Assembly (NCBI GenBank): GCA_021821195.1
Contig: JAKACT010000002.1
Span: forward strand, 434,001-498,000
From: Pseudomonadota bacterium
GTDB lineage: Bacteria; Pseudomonadota; Gammaproteobacteria; Xanthomonadales; Xanthomonadaceae
Direction of reading: 5' to 3'
DNA length: 64,000 nt
Positions 38,972-48,560 of this stretch are shown here, one piece after another; position 1 is the first letter of the stretch, and the number at the start of each line of letters is the position of its first letter. Made by a program: the position numbers and the translations under genes. The notes below the pieces were generated by a model. The model saw only the letters and a program-made list of their open reading frames with translations, searched no databases and had not been told where the DNA came from.

Positions 38972-39157
38972 GGCAGTTTGCGCGCCGGTGCCGGGCTTGC
39001 AGTCGGGGCGTTCCACGCGCCATCCAGCGAAGCGCAGGCTACCGGCCGCGGCGGTGCCGGTCAGGTGATGGTTGTCATGTGATTCGGCTGACGGCTGCGG
39101 ATGTCACGCGCCGCGGCGACGACGGAGCATGCCGCCATCGAACACGGAGGAGTCCCG

Positions 39158-40066
39158 ATGCCGGATGGACAAGCGGTGGTGGCGCGGTTGCGCGGCGCGA
39201 GCAAGCGTTACGGCGGCACGCAGGCGCTGGACGGACTGGACCTGTCGCTGCACGCGGGCCAGGTGACGTCATTGCTGGGCGCCAACGGCGCCGGCAAGAG
39301 CACCGCGGTGAACCTGCTGCTGGGGCTGCTCCCAGCGGACGCGGGCGAAGTCTCGGTGTTCGGCCGTCCGCCCAGCTCGCGCGCGGCGCGCCTGGGCACC
39401 GGCGCGATGCTGCAGAGCGCCGGCATTCCCGACCGCCTGCGCGTGGGCGAGGTGCTGGCGCTGGTGCGCAGCTACTACCCCGACCCGCGCAGCGTGGCCG
39501 ACTGCGTGGCGCTGGCGGGACTGGACGGGCTGATGGCGCGTCCGTACCGGCACCTGTCCGGCGGCCAGCAGCGGCGCGTGCAGTTCGCCCTGGCGATCTG
39601 CGGACGTCCGCGCCTGCTGTGCCTGGACGAGCCGACCACCGGCCTCGACATCGACGCGCGGCAGGGCATCTGGCGCGCGGTCCGCGAGCTGGTCGCCGGC
39701 GGCAGCGCGGTGCTGCTGACCACGCACTACCTTGAGGAAGCCGAAGCGCTGGCCGACCATGTCGCGGTGATCGACCGTGGCCGCATGCTGGCGCAGGGCA
39801 GCGTGGCGGCGATCCGCGCGCACGTGGCGCAGCGGCGCATCCGCTGCGTGTCTGCGCTGGATGCCGACGCGGTGGCGCGCTGGCCGGGCGTGCGCCAGGC
39901 CGAGCGCGACGGCGAGCTGCTGCGCATCGTCGCCGATGCCGCGGAACCGGTGGTGCGGCGCCTGCTGGCCGCCGACGACCGCCTGCACGACCTCGAGGTG
40001 CAGCGCGCCGGCCTGGCCGATGCGTTCCTCGAACTCACCCGCACCCCGCAACAGGAGGCCGCGTGA
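39158..40066 (+). CDS. ABC-2 type exporter ATP-binding protein
   Basis: This ATPase is of the DrrA/CcmA type. The 302-residue protein has Walker A GANGAGKS, signature LSGGQQRRV, Walker B LLCLDEPTTGLD and a C-terminal accessory domain of about 80 residues. The ATG at 39158 is seven bases after a GGAGG; an upstream ATG at 39101 lacks such a site. The stop overlaps the GTG at 40063 that precedes the permease ATG. With the permease, the sensor kinase and the regulator downstream it resembles stress-responsive ABC cassettes such as the DesKR-linked exporters. Confidence 0.93.
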   Translation: MPDGQAVVARLRGASKRYGGTQALDGLDLSLHAGQVTSLLGANGAGKSTAVNLLLGLLPADAGEVSVFGRPPSSRAARLGTGAMLQSAGIPDRLRVGEVLALVRSYYPDPRSVADCVALAGLDGLMARPYRHLSGGQQRRVQFALAICGRPRLLCLDEPTTGLDIDARQGIWRAVRELVAGGSAVLLTTHYLEEAEALADHVAVIDRGRMLAQGSVAAIRAHVAQRRIRCVSALDADAVARWPGVRQAERDGELLRIVADAAEPVVRRLLAADDRLHDLEVQRAGLADAFLELTRTPQQEAA

Positions 40067-40833
40067 TGGCTGCCGTGCTCCCCGCCCCGCATCGCGCCGC
40101 GCTGCGCAGCTACCTGCTGGAAGCGCGCTGCGAATCCCTGCGCATGCTGCGCGACCCCGGCTTCTGCATCCCGGTCACCGCCTTCCCGCTGATGTTCTAT
40201 GTGCTGTTCGCGGTGGTGTTGAACAGGCAGCACAGCGCGGCGACCGCGCAGTACCTGCTGGCCACCTACGGCGCCTTCGGCGTGGCCGGCGCGGGCCTGT
40301 TCGGCTTCGGCGTCACCATCGCGCTGGATCGGGAGCGCGGCTTCCTGCGGCTGAAGCGGGTGCTGCCCACCCCACCCGGCGCGACGCTGCTGGCGCGGAT
40401 GGCGATGGCGATGCTGTTTGCCGCGCTGATCTCGCTGCTGATGGCGCTGCTGGCCGCGCTGGTGGCGGGGGTGTCGCTGGCGCCGCTGCAGTGGCTGGCG
40501 CTGCTGGCGGTGAACGTGGCCGGGGTGCTGCCGTTTGCCGCCATCGGCCTGTACGTGGGCACGCGGATGAGCGGCAGTGCCGCGCCGGCGCTGCTCAACG
40601 GGCTGTACCTGCCGATGTCGTTCCTGTCCGGGCTGTGGCTGCCGCTGACCATGCTGCCGCCGCTGCTGGCCAAGCTGGCGGTGGTCTGGCCGGCCTACCA
40701 CCTCGGCCAGCTGGCGCTGAAGGTGGTCGGCTTCGATGCCGGCCAGCCGGTCTGGCTGCACCTGCTGGCGCTGTCTGGTTTCACCGCGGCGTTCTTCGCG
40801 CTGGCACAGCGCAGGCTGGCGGTGGCGGAGTGA
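40066..40833 (+). CDS. ABC-2 type exporter permease
   Basis: This is the membrane subunit partnering the preceding ATPase. The 255-residue protein has six hydrophobic segments and the ABC-2 layout, with a cytoplasmic loop rich in Arg after the second span (DRERGFLRLKRVLPTPPG). I chose the ATG at 40066, seven bases after AGGAGG; GTG at 40063 is also possible. The kinase gene follows after 49 bases. Confidence 0.91.
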   Translation: MAAVLPAPHRAALRSYLLEARCESLRMLRDPGFCIPVTAFPLMFYVLFAVVLNRQHSAATAQYLLATYGAFGVAGAGLFGFGVTIALDRERGFLRLKRVLPTPPGATLLARMAMAMLFAALISLLMALLAALVAGVSLAPLQWLALLAVNVAGVLPFAAIGLYVGTRMSGSAAPALLNGLYLPMSFLSGLWLPLTMLPPLLAKLAVVWPAYHLGQLALKVVGFDAGQPVWLHLLALSGFTAAFFALAQRRLAVAE

Positions 40834-40882
40834 CGCCGCCGCGGCATGCCATGATCTGCGCACCGCGTCCACGGAGCCGCCG

Positions 40883-42061
40883 ATGAAGTTCGCCCTGCCC
40901 GCGCGCTGGCCGCAGCCCGCGCCGGATTCGCTGGTGGCGCAGGACCTGCGCCTGGGCCGGTCGGCGTGGACCCATCACATCCATCTGGTGTGGTCGATCT
41001 GGGTGTTCATCACCCCGGCGTTCTCCGGCGGCGTCTCCGGCTACACCTTGCGCTGGCTGCTGCTGACCCTGCTGTCGTTCCCGCTGTTCCTGCTGCTGTT
41101 CCACGTCAGCGTGACCGCGCCTGAACGGCGCGCCCAGCTGGCCGCGCTGGGCATGCTGGGGCTGTGCTTCGCGCTGCTGCGCTGGTATCCATCGGGGCTC
41201 AGCTACTTCGTGTTCGGCTGCGTGATGCTGCAGCCGCGGTGCAAGGGTTCGTTGCTGCGCTACATCGTCTGGCTGGCGGCCTGCAATGCCGCGCTGATCG
41301 TCTACGCGCGCTACATCGGCTACCCGTGGATCTCGTTGATATGGATGCCGGCGGTCACCGCGATCATCGGCCTGCTCACCCTGGTGGAGCGCGTCAACCG
41401 CCAGCGCGACGCCGCGCTCAAGCTCTCGCACGAGGAAGTGCGGCGGTTGGCGGCGCTGGCCGAGCGCGAGCGCATCGGCCGCGACCTGCACGACCTGCTG
41501 GGCCATACGCTGTCGATGGTGGCGTTGAAGTCGGACCTCGCCGGACGCCTGCTGGCGCGCGACCCGGCCGCGGCGCAGGCCGAGATCGCGGAAGTCAGCC
41601 GGGTCGCGCGCGAGGCGCTGGCGCAGGTGCGCGGCGCGGTCAGCGGCATCCGCGCGGCCGGGATCGCCGCCGAACTGGCCTCGGCCAAGCTGCTGCTGGA
41701 AACCGACGGGGTGGCCTTCGAGTACCGCCTCGACGACGGCTTCCCTGGCGCCGGGCTGCCGGTCGCGGTGGAGTCGGCGCTGGCGATGACCGTGCGCGAG
41801 GCCGCCACCAATATCCAGCGCCACGCGCGCGCACGCCGCGCGCAGGTGCGTTTCGGCGTGGAGGCGGGCGAGGCGGTGCTGTGGGTCGAGGATGACGGCC
41901 GTGGCGGCGCACTGGTGCCGGGTAATGGCCTGGCCGGCATGCGCGAACGCATCGAGGCGCTGCGCGGGCGCCTGCGCGTCGACGCCGGCGCCAAGCAGGG
42001 CACCCGCATCGAGGCGCGGGTGCCGCTGGCCGCCAACGACGACCTGCCCGCGATGCCTTGA
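40883..42061 (+). CDS. DesK-type sensor histidine kinase
   Basis: This is a membrane histidine kinase of the HisKA_3 family. The 392-residue protein has four to five N-terminal spans (about 30-175) without a sizeable periplasmic domain, so it probably senses the membrane or the adjacent transporter. A coiled coil leads to the H-box DLHDLLGH (His203), and the ATPase domain has N-box REAATNIQRHA and the GRGG and GNGLAGM glycine boxes. The layout matches DesK, which senses membrane fluidity. The cognate regulator gene lies 111 bases downstream. Confidence 0.93.
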   Translation: MKFALPARWPQPAPDSLVAQDLRLGRSAWTHHIHLVWSIWVFITPAFSGGVSGYTLRWLLLTLLSFPLFLLLFHVSVTAPERRAQLAALGMLGLCFALLRWYPSGLSYFVFGCVMLQPRCKGSLLRYIVWLAACNAALIVYARYIGYPWISLIWMPAVTAIIGLLTLVERVNRQRDAALKLSHEEVRRLAALAERERIGRDLHDLLGHTLSMVALKSDLAGRLLARDPAAAQAEIAEVSRVAREALAQVRGAVSGIRAAGIAAELASAKLLLETDGVAFEYRLDDGFPGAGLPVAVESALAMTVREAATNIQRHARARRAQVRFGVEAGEAVLWVEDDGRGGALVPGNGLAGMRERIEALRGRLRVDAGAKQGTRIEARVPLAANDDLPAMP

Positions 42062-42172
42062 TGCGGCCTGCGCGCGACAGCGCGCGTCGCGCGCCGCATG
42101 CGCTGCCCGCAGGCCGCGTCGGAATGGAATCGCCCGGTGCCAACGCGGCGCGATCTGCTAACGTCCCGCGCC

Positions 42173-42775
42173 ATGATCCGAGTCCTGCTTGCCGAAGACC
42201 AAGCCCTGCTGCGCGGCGCGCTGGCCGCGTTGCTGGGCATGGAGTCCGATATCGAAGTGGTGGCCAGCGCCGCCGACGGCGAGTCGGCCTGGCGCGAGCT
42301 GCAGCGGCTCAAGCCCGACGTGCTGCTGACCGACATCGAGATGCCCGGCCTGACCGGGCTGGAACTGGCGCAGCGGATCCAGCGCCACGCGCTGCCGGTG
42401 CAGGTGGTGGTCATCACCACCTTCGCCCGCGCCGGCTTCCTGCGCCGGGCGCTGGATGCCGGCGTACGCGGCTACCTGCTGAAGGACGCCCCGGCCGAAC
42501 AGCTGGCCGAGGCGCTGCGCCAGGTCCACCGCGGCGGCCGCGCCATCGACCCGCAGCTGGCGCTGGAAGCCTGGGGCGAAGCCGATCCGCTCAGCGACCG
42601 CGAGCGCCAGGTGCTGCGGCTGGCCGGCGAAGGCCTGTCCGCCGGCGAGATCGCGCAGCGCCTGAACCTCTCGCACGGCACCGTGCGCAACTACTTGTCC
42701 GAGGCGATCGGCAAGCTCGGCGTCGGCAACCGCATCGAGGCGTACCGGCTGGCGCGCCAGAAAGGCTGGCTGTAA
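42173..42775 (+). CDS. NarL/LuxR-type response regulator, DesR-like
   Basis: The 200-residue protein is a receiver joined to a LuxR-type helix-turn-helix. The receiver is complete: Glu8/Asp9, phosphoacceptor Asp54, Thr82 and Lys104. The DNA-binding part (about 138-200) has the LSDRERQVLRL start and recognition helix around SHGTVRNYLSE. Likely partner of the kinase just upstream and regulator of the adjacent ABC exporter; this is inferred from gene order. Confidence 0.94.
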   Translation: MIRVLLAEDQALLRGALAALLGMESDIEVVASAADGESAWRELQRLKPDVLLTDIEMPGLTGLELAQRIQRHALPVQVVVITTFARAGFLRRALDAGVRGYLLKDAPAEQLAEALRQVHRGGRAIDPQLALEAWGEADPLSDRERQVLRLAGEGLSAGEIAQRLNLSHGTVRNYLSEAIGKLGVGNRIEAYRLARQKGWL

Positions 42776-42781
42776 ATGCGG

Positions 42782-45364
42782 TCAGGCGCGTCGCGGTTGC
42801 CGCCGGTGCGCGGCCACCCATGCCACCAGCGCCTCCGGCGGCAGCGGGCGCGCATAGTGGAAGCCCTGCGCCAGCGTGCAGCCGCCCGCGCGCAGGAACG
42901 CCGCCTCGTGCGCGTGCTCCACGCCTTCGGCCAGCGTCTCCAGGCCAAGGTTGCGGGCCAGCGCGATCACCGTGCGGCAGATCTCCTCGTCGCCGGGATC
43001 GTTGCCGATGCCGCTGACGAAGGCGCGGTCGATCTTCAGCCGGGTCAGCGGCAGCCGGCGCAGGTAGGCGAGGCTGGAATAGCCGGTGCCGAAATCGTCG
43101 ATCGCCAGCCGCACGCCCTGCGCCTTCAGCGCCTGCAGCACCACGATGGCGTGCTCGGGGTCGCGCATCAGCACCGACTCGGTGATCTCCAGCTCCAGCC
43201 GGTCAGCGGCGATCCCGGTCGCGGCCAGGATCGCCGCCACCTGCGCCGGCAGCCGGTCGGCGTCGAGCTGCTGCACCGAGCAGTTGACCGACATCCCGTG
43301 GATGCCCAGCCCGGCGTCGTCCCAGGCGCGCAGCTGGCGGCAGGCTTCCAGCAGCACCCATTGGCCGATCTCCTCGATCTGCCCGGTTTCCTCGGCCACC
43401 GGGATGAACTGCGCCGGCGGGATCGTGCCGAGTTCCGGATGTTCCCAGCGCAGCAGCGCCTCCACCCCGGCCAGTGCGCCGCCGTGCAGGTCCAGCTGCG
43501 GCTGGTAGTGCAGGCGGAACTGCTGGCGCGGCAGGGCCATGCGCAGGCCGGTTTCCAGCGCCAGCCGCTGGGTCGCGCCGGTGGACAGCGCCGGCTGGAA
43601 GAACTGGCGGCGACCGGTGCCCAACCGCTTGGCCTCGTAGAGCGCCAGCTCGGCGTGGCGCAACAGGGTATCGGCTTCGTCGCCGTCGGCCGGCGCCAGT
43701 GCGATGCCCACGCTGATGGTCAGCACGGTGGGGGTGATGCCGCCCAGCAGCGGCCGGGTGAACGCCTCCAGCACGTCGAGCCCGAAGGCGTTGGCGTCGT
43801 CCGCGGTTGCGCCGGGCAGCACCGCGGCGAACTCGTCGCCGCCGAGCCGGGCCAGGAAGCCCTCCGCGGGTAGCCGCGCCTGCAATCGCTGGGTGGCCGC
43901 GCGCAGGGCCTGGTCGCCCAGCGAGTGGCCAAGGGTGTCGTTGACGCCGCGCAGCCGGTCCAGGTCCAGCGCCACCACCGCGAAGCGCCGACCCGCCTGC
44001 GTCGCGTCCTCCAGGAACAGCTGCAGCAGGCGCCGGTTGGGCAACCCGGTCAGGCCGTCGTGGTGGGCCAGGTGGCTGAGTTCGGCGGCGTGCGCCTTCG
44101 CCTCGGACAGGTCGGTCCAGGTCGACAGCGCGCGCAATGGCTGTCCCGCGGGGCCGGGCAACGGACGCAGCACTTCGTGCACGTGGTGGGCGCGTCCGCC
44201 GTCGTCCACCAGCCGGTATTCGCGGGTCAGCGATGGGTGCCGGCGCAGGTGGTCCAGCGCCGGTTCCAGCGTCGGCAGGTCGTCGGGATGCACGCGCTGT
44301 GCCCACCAACCGGGAGACAGCACTTCTTCGGCGGCGATCCCGTACAGCCGCGAGACATTCGGGCTGGCCCATTCCACCACCAGCTGGCGATCCACTTCGC
44401 GCAGCAGGAACAGCGCCACCGGACTCACGTCGAGCACCATTTCCAGCCGCGAACGCGCCGCGATCGCCTCGGCGGTCGCCACCCGCACCCGCCAGCGCAG
44501 CACCAGGCTGAACGCGACCAGCGCCAGCACCAGCGCGGCCGCGCCTGCCAGCGCCGCCGGGAGCCAGCGCGGCGCCACCGTCAGCGGCGGCGGCATCATC
44601 GCGTGGCGCATCGCTTCGAAATACACCGAGTCCGGCGCCTGTTGCCAAGCCCGCAACCAGTGGTCGATGCGCGCCAGCTCCGCGGCGTGCCGGCCTTTGG
44701 GCGCCGCGAAATACAGCGTCGCGGGATTGAACAGGATCGCGGTTTCCTCGAGCCCGAAGCTGCGCGCGGTGCGCGCGCCGAAGAAGTTGTTGGCGATGGC
44801 CACGTCGGCGCGGCCGTCGCGCACGGCGGCGAAGGCCTGCAGGTAACTGTCGGCTTCAACCACCGTCCAGCGGACGCCGAGCTCGCGCAGCAGGTGGCGC
44901 AGCTCCTCTTCCTGCACGCTGTCGCGCAGCAGCGCCACCCGTAGGCCCGCGAGATCGGGGAAGGCCCGCACCACCAGCCCAGGGTGCTTGTAGACCTGCG
45001 ACCACGAATGCGCCACCGGCACGGCATGGAATTCGTACAGGCGCCCGCGATCGGGCGTGTAGGCCACGTCGGGCATCAGGTCCAGCTCGCCCGCTTCCAG
45101 CAGCGCCAGGCAGTCCGACCACTCGCAGGGCACGTACTGCACGCGCCAGCCCTGCTTGCGGGCGATCGCATCGAGCAGTTCCACGAACAGCCCGGCCGGG
45201 CGGCCGTCCTTGTCGCGATAGACCTTCGGCGCGTTCTCGTACAGCCCCACCCGCAGCGTCTGCGCGGCGTTGGCATCGTCACCGCGCAGGAAGCTGATGC
45301 CCCACCACGCGCAGGCGGCGATCAGCAGTGCAGACAGGACGAACCAGGCGGTGCGTGCGCGCAT
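42782..45364 (-). CDS. Solute-binding-domain sensor GGDEF-EAL protein
   Basis: This membrane protein has both cyclic di-GMP synthase and hydrolase domains. The 860-residue protein has an N-terminal span (7-24), a periplasmic family-3 solute-binding domain (about 35-265), a second span (about 275-297), a PAS domain (about 308-420), a GGDEF domain with intact GGDEF (about 512) and an EAL domain with [23 protein letters not shown] and EGVE all present. No RxxD inhibitory site precedes GGDEF, so product feedback is not expected. Both active sites look competent. The periplasmic domain suggests that an amino acid or similar ligand sets c-di-GMP levels. Confidence 0.94.
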   Translation of the reverse strand: MRARTAWFVLSALLIAACAWWGISFLRGDDANAAQTLRVGLYENAPKVYRDKDGRPAGLFVELLDAIARKQGWRVQYVPCEWSDCLALLEAGELDLMPDVAYTPDRGRLYEFHAVPVAHSWSQVYKHPGLVVRAFPDLAGLRVALLRDSVQEEELRHLLRELGVRWTVVEADSYLQAFAAVRDGRADVAIANNFFGARTARSFGLEETAILFNPATLYFAAPKGRHAAELARIDHWLRAWQQAPDSVYFEAMRHAMMPPPLTVAPRWLPAALAGAAALVLALVAFSLVLRWRVRVATAEAIAARSRLEMVLDVSPVALFLLREVDRQLVVEWASPNVSRLYGIAAEEVLSPGWWAQRVHPDDLPTLEPALDHLRRHPSLTREYRLVDDGGRAHHVHEVLRPLPGPAGQPLRALSTWTDLSEAKAHAAELSHLAHHDGLTGLPNRRLLQLFLEDATQAGRRFAVVALDLDRLRGVNDTLGHSLGDQALRAATQRLQARLPAEGFLARLGGDEFAAVLPGATADDANAFGLDVLEAFTRPLLGGITPTVLTISVGIALAPADGDEADTLLRHAELALYEAKRLGTGRRQFFQPALSTGATQRLALETGLRMALPRQQFRLHYQPQLDLHGGALAGVEALLRWEHPELGTIPPAQFIPVAEETGQIEEIGQWVLLEACRQLRAWDDAGLGIHGMSVNCSVQQLDADRLPAQVAAILAATGIAADRLELEITESVLMRDPEHAIVVLQALKAQGVRLAIDDFGTGYSSLAYLRRLPLTRLKIDRAFVSGIGNDPGDEEICRTVIALARNLGLETLAEGVEHAHEAAFLRAGGCTLAQGFHYARPLPPEALVAWVAAHRRQPRRA

Positions 45365-45424
45365 CGTCGCGATCCCCGGAAGACGGCCGCAGGATAGCGC
45401 GCCGGTCCGCCAATGCCGCGTGAG

Positions 45425-45976
45425 TTAGCCGGTCCCCGGCGGCGGCCGGCGCCCCCACGTCATGGCCTCGAACACGCCGTCGCGGCGGATCCACGCGTGG
45501 TGCAGCGCGGCCGCCACGTGGCCCAGCACGGTCGCCAGCAGCAGCCACGCCAGCAGGCCATGGGCAGCGCGCAGCCACGCGTACAGCACCGGGTCGTGCG
45601 GCGCGATCACCGGCAGTACCACGTCGCCGGGCAGCACCACCACATTGCCCGCGGCCGAGGTCAGCGCCCAGCCCAGCAGCGGCAGCACCAGCATCAGCGC
45701 GTACAGCAGCAGGTGCGAGGCGTGCGCGGCGGTGGCCTGCCAGCGCGGCAGGTCGGCCGGCAGCGCTGGCGGCGGATGGCGGCGGCGCACCCACAGGCGG
45801 AGCAGCGCCAGCACCAGCAGGGCCAGGCCCAGCGGCCGGTGCAACGCGATCAGCGGCGGCCGCTGCGTCAGCGAAGCCATCATCGCCACGCCGATCAGCA
45901 GCTGCGCCAGCAGCAGCGCCGCCATCAGCCAGTGCAGCAGGCGGGCGAGCAGGACGAAGCGCGCTGCGGGGTTCAT
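45425..45976 (-). CDS. Cytochrome b561 family membrane protein
   Basis: This di-haem membrane cytochrome shuttles electrons between quinones and periplasmic partners. The 183-residue protein has four spans with the histidines expected for two b haems (RLLHWLMA, LHRPLG, HASHLLLY, HGLLAWLLL). The ATG at 45976 overlaps the stop of the upstream catalase-like gene (ATGA). Many catalase-like SrpA proteins are paired with a b561, which suggests an electron route from the quinone pool to a periplasmic haem protein. Confidence 0.92.
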   Translation of the reverse strand: MNPAARFVLLARLLHWLMAALLLAQLLIGVAMMASLTQRPPLIALHRPLGLALLVLALLRLWVRRRHPPPALPADLPRWQATAAHASHLLLYALMLVLPLLGWALTSAAGNVVVLPGDVVLPVIAPHDPVLYAWLRAAHGLLAWLLLATVLGHVAAALHHAWIRRDGVFEAMTWGRRPPPGTG

Positions 45977-47061
45977 CGCGGGCCTTCCTCGCTGGTCGCT
46001 TCCGGCGCCTGGCCGCGGGCGATCTCGTGTTCGCGGCGGTTGAACGACTGCGCGTACACCACCGACCGTGCCGCGAGGATCGGATCGCCGGAGCGCTCGA
46101 TGCCGGGCGGCAGCACGGTGGGGTCGAAGTTGACGTCGCGGCAGGCGCCCTGTGCCTGCGGCGCCATCGTGTCCAGCCACAGCGTGCCCAGCGTGCGGGT
46201 GGGCCGCTGGGCGGGCCAAGGCTGCGAGGGGTCGTCCAGCGCGTCGCCGGGTGCCGGCAGCGTCGCCACCAGATCCCAGGCCACCGGGCCGGCGGCCAGC
46301 CGACGCGCGAACTCCGCGGCCAGGTAGTCCGGCGTGGCCGCGGCGCGCGCGGCGGCGTCCATCGCCACCAGCGGCGCGCGCGGGCGCAGCGACCAGCGCA
46401 GCGGCTGGCGGTGGCCGTCGGGCGCGACGAAGACGAAGGTGTGGATGCCGTTGTAGGTCGTGTTGGCCCAGCTGTCCGGCCACGACGCGCTGGCCGCCCA
46501 GTCGCGGAAGGCGCGCGCGCTGGGGTATTTCGCCAGCACCGCGGCCATCCGCGCCGGGTCCGGCTTGCCGGTGGCGGGGGCCGGGATCTGCGCGCGGGTC
46601 TGTTCGAGGAAGGCCTCGGCGCTGGGCACCGCGAAGAACGGGAAGCTGTTCATCGCCAGCCGCCAGTCCGCGCCGTCGTCACTGCGCAGCTGCAGGGCCA
46701 GACTACGCACGCGGGCGCCGGCCTCGGCGCCGTGCGGATCGCCGCCACCGATCGACAAGCGGCCCAGCACCGGCACCCGGCCCTGCGCGAACACCCGCGC
46801 CGACGAGAGCGCAGCGCCGTCCGCCGTGCCCTGGAACCAGCCGCCGACGCAGACGCCGCGGCTGTGCGCGCGGCGGTAGCCCGGGTGCGGGCCGGCGGCG
46901 GCCTCGATCGCGCCGATCAGCGTGCGCGCGGTGGGCGGGGTGTCGCCCAGGCGGCCGGCGACGTACAGGAAGCCGATGCCGGCGACGGCCACCATCGCGG
47001 CGATGGCGGCCAGCGGCACCAGCGGCAGGCGTTTGCGGGGCGTGGCAGGGGGTGTGGACAT
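45973..47061 (-). CDS. Catalase-related peroxidase, membrane-anchored
   Basis: This is a haem protein of the small catalase-like (SrpA) family. The 362-residue protein has an N-terminal span (about 15-37) placing it in the periplasm, the distal region with His in RRAHSRGVCVGGWF, and a proximal Tyr in RSVVYAQSFNRREHE. It is shorter than true catalases (about 480 residues) and lacks their C-terminal parts. Family members act as organic-peroxide-dependent peroxidases. The stop overlaps the b561 start, so the pair is probably a functional unit. Confidence 0.9.
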   Translation of the reverse strand: MSTPPATPRKRLPLVPLAAIAAMVAVAGIGFLYVAGRLGDTPPTARTLIGAIEAAAGPHPGYRRAHSRGVCVGGWFQGTADGAALSSARVFAQGRVPVLGRLSIGGGDPHGAEAGARVRSLALQLRSDDGADWRLAMNSFPFFAVPSAEAFLEQTRAQIPAPATGKPDPARMAAVLAKYPSARAFRDWAASASWPDSWANTTYNGIHTFVFVAPDGHRQPLRWSLRPRAPLVAMDAAARAAATPDYLAAEFARRLAAGPVAWDLVATLPAPGDALDDPSQPWPAQRPTRTLGTLWLDTMAPQAQGACRDVNFDPTVLPPGIERSGDPILAARSVVYAQSFNRREHEIARGQAPEATSEEGPR

Positions 47062-47186
47062 CGCGGCTCCGGAACGTCGCACGTCCTACGCAGCGAACGC
47101 CGGAACGGATGCATGCCGCACGCCGACGGCACGGCAACGGCGATCCGCCGACGCTTCGCGGCGGGCGATGCGATGGCGCCAAGCGC

Positions 47187-48560
47187 TCAGCCCGCGGCGC
47201 GCGCCTTCAGCATCGCGTAGGCGGCGCGCAGGCCCTGCGCCTCGCCACCGGCCGGCTTGCCGGGGCGGTCGCCGTCGTTCCACGCATACACATCCACGTG
47301 GCCCCAGCGCACGCCCTCGGCGACGAAGCGCTCCAGGTACAGCGCCGCGGTCACGCTGCCGGCCATGGTGGTGTTGCTGGCGTTGGCGAGGTCGGCGATG
47401 CCGCTGGTGAGGTAGCGCAGGTAGGGGCGCCACAGCGGCATCCGCCACAGCGGGTCGCGCACCTGCTGGCCGGCGCCTAGCCAGTCGTTGGCCAGCGCTT
47501 CGTCGTTGGCGTACAGCGCCGGCAGGTCCGGGCCCAGCGCGATGCGCGCGGCGCCGGTCAGGGTGGCGAAGTCCAGCAGCAGGTCGGGTTGCAGTTCGCA
47601 GGCGCGGGTCAGCGCATCGCACAGCACCAGCCGGCCCTCGGCATCGGTGTTGTCGATCTCCACGCTCACGCCCTTGCGGGTGGCGATCACTTCGCCCGGG
47701 CGGAACGCATTCGGTCCCACCGCATTTTCCACCGCGGCCACCAGCAGGGTGATCCGCAGCGGCAGCTGGCGCGCCATCACCAGTTCGGCCAGCGCCAGCG
47801 CGTGCGCGGCGCCGCCCATGTCCTTCTTCATGTTGCGCATGCCGGCGGCGGCCTTGAGGTCCAGCCCGCCGGTGTCGAAGCACACGCCCTTGCCGCAGAT
47901 CACCACGTGCGGATGCGACGCGTCGCCCCAGCGCAGTTCGATGATGCGCGGCGCGCGATGCGACGCGCGGCCGACCGCGTGGATGGCGGGATAGTTCTGC
48001 ACCAGCAGGTCGTCACCGGCAGTGACGCTGATCTGCGCGCCATGCGCCTGCGCGATCGCGCAGGCGGCGGCTTCCAGTTCGTCCGGGCCCATGTGCTCGG
48101 TGGGCGTGTTGACCAGGTCGCGCACGCGCACGCAGGCGGCCAGCAGGTCGAAGGTTTCCGCGTCGAACTCGCCGACCAGCCGGCTGCCGTTGGCCGGCGC
48201 CTGCTTGTAGCGGCTGAAGCGGTACAGGCCCAGGCCCCAGCCCAGCTGCAGGGCGCGGCGGGCATTGCCATCGAAGTCGCCGGCCAGCTGCCAGTCGCCC
48301 GCCGGCAGCGCGCGCGGCGCGTGCGCCCACGCCAGCGGGTCGTGCGCGTCCTCGAGGCCCAGCACGGCGCCGGCCACGCGGCCATCGGCATCCGCCCAGG
48401 CCTGCGCGCTGCCGGCGCTGCCGTCGAAGCGCTGCGCGGCCAGCCACGCCTGCACCGGCGCGGGCTGCGCCGCGCACCAGTTGGCGAAGTCGGCCTTGCG
48501 CACGGCGTGCAGCGGCAGCGGGGCATCGGCGGTGGCGGTGAAGCCGGCGGGCAGGCTCAT
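47187..48560 (-). CDS. Leucyl aminopeptidase family (M17) protein
   Basis: This is a dinuclear-metal cytoplasmic exopeptidase. The 457-residue protein has an N-terminal macro-like domain (1-165) and the M17 catalytic domain with the metal ligands in GKGVCFDTGGLDLK and the signature NTDAEGRLVL. It belongs to the branch distinct from canonical PepA, judging from its shorter N-terminal domain. The ATG overlaps the stop of the HAD gene upstream. Confidence 0.93.
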   Translation of the reverse strand: MSLPAGFTATADAPLPLHAVRKADFANWCAAQPAPVQAWLAAQRFDGSAGSAQAWADADGRVAGAVLGLEDAHDPLAWAHAPRALPAGDWQLAGDFDGNARRALQLGWGLGLYRFSRYKQAPANGSRLVGEFDAETFDLLAACVRVRDLVNTPTEHMGPDELEAAACAIAQAHGAQISVTAGDDLLVQNYPAIHAVGRASHRAPRIIELRWGDASHPHVVICGKGVCFDTGGLDLKAAAGMRNMKKDMGGAAHALALAELVMARQLPLRITLLVAAVENAVGPNAFRPGEVIATRKGVSVEIDNTDAEGRLVLCDALTRACELQPDLLLDFATLTGAARIALGPDLPALYANDEALANDWLGAGQQVRDPLWRMPLWRPYLRYLTSGIADLANASNTTMAGSVTAALYLERFVAEGVRWGHVDVYAWNDGDRPGKPAGGEAQGLRAAYAMLKARAAG

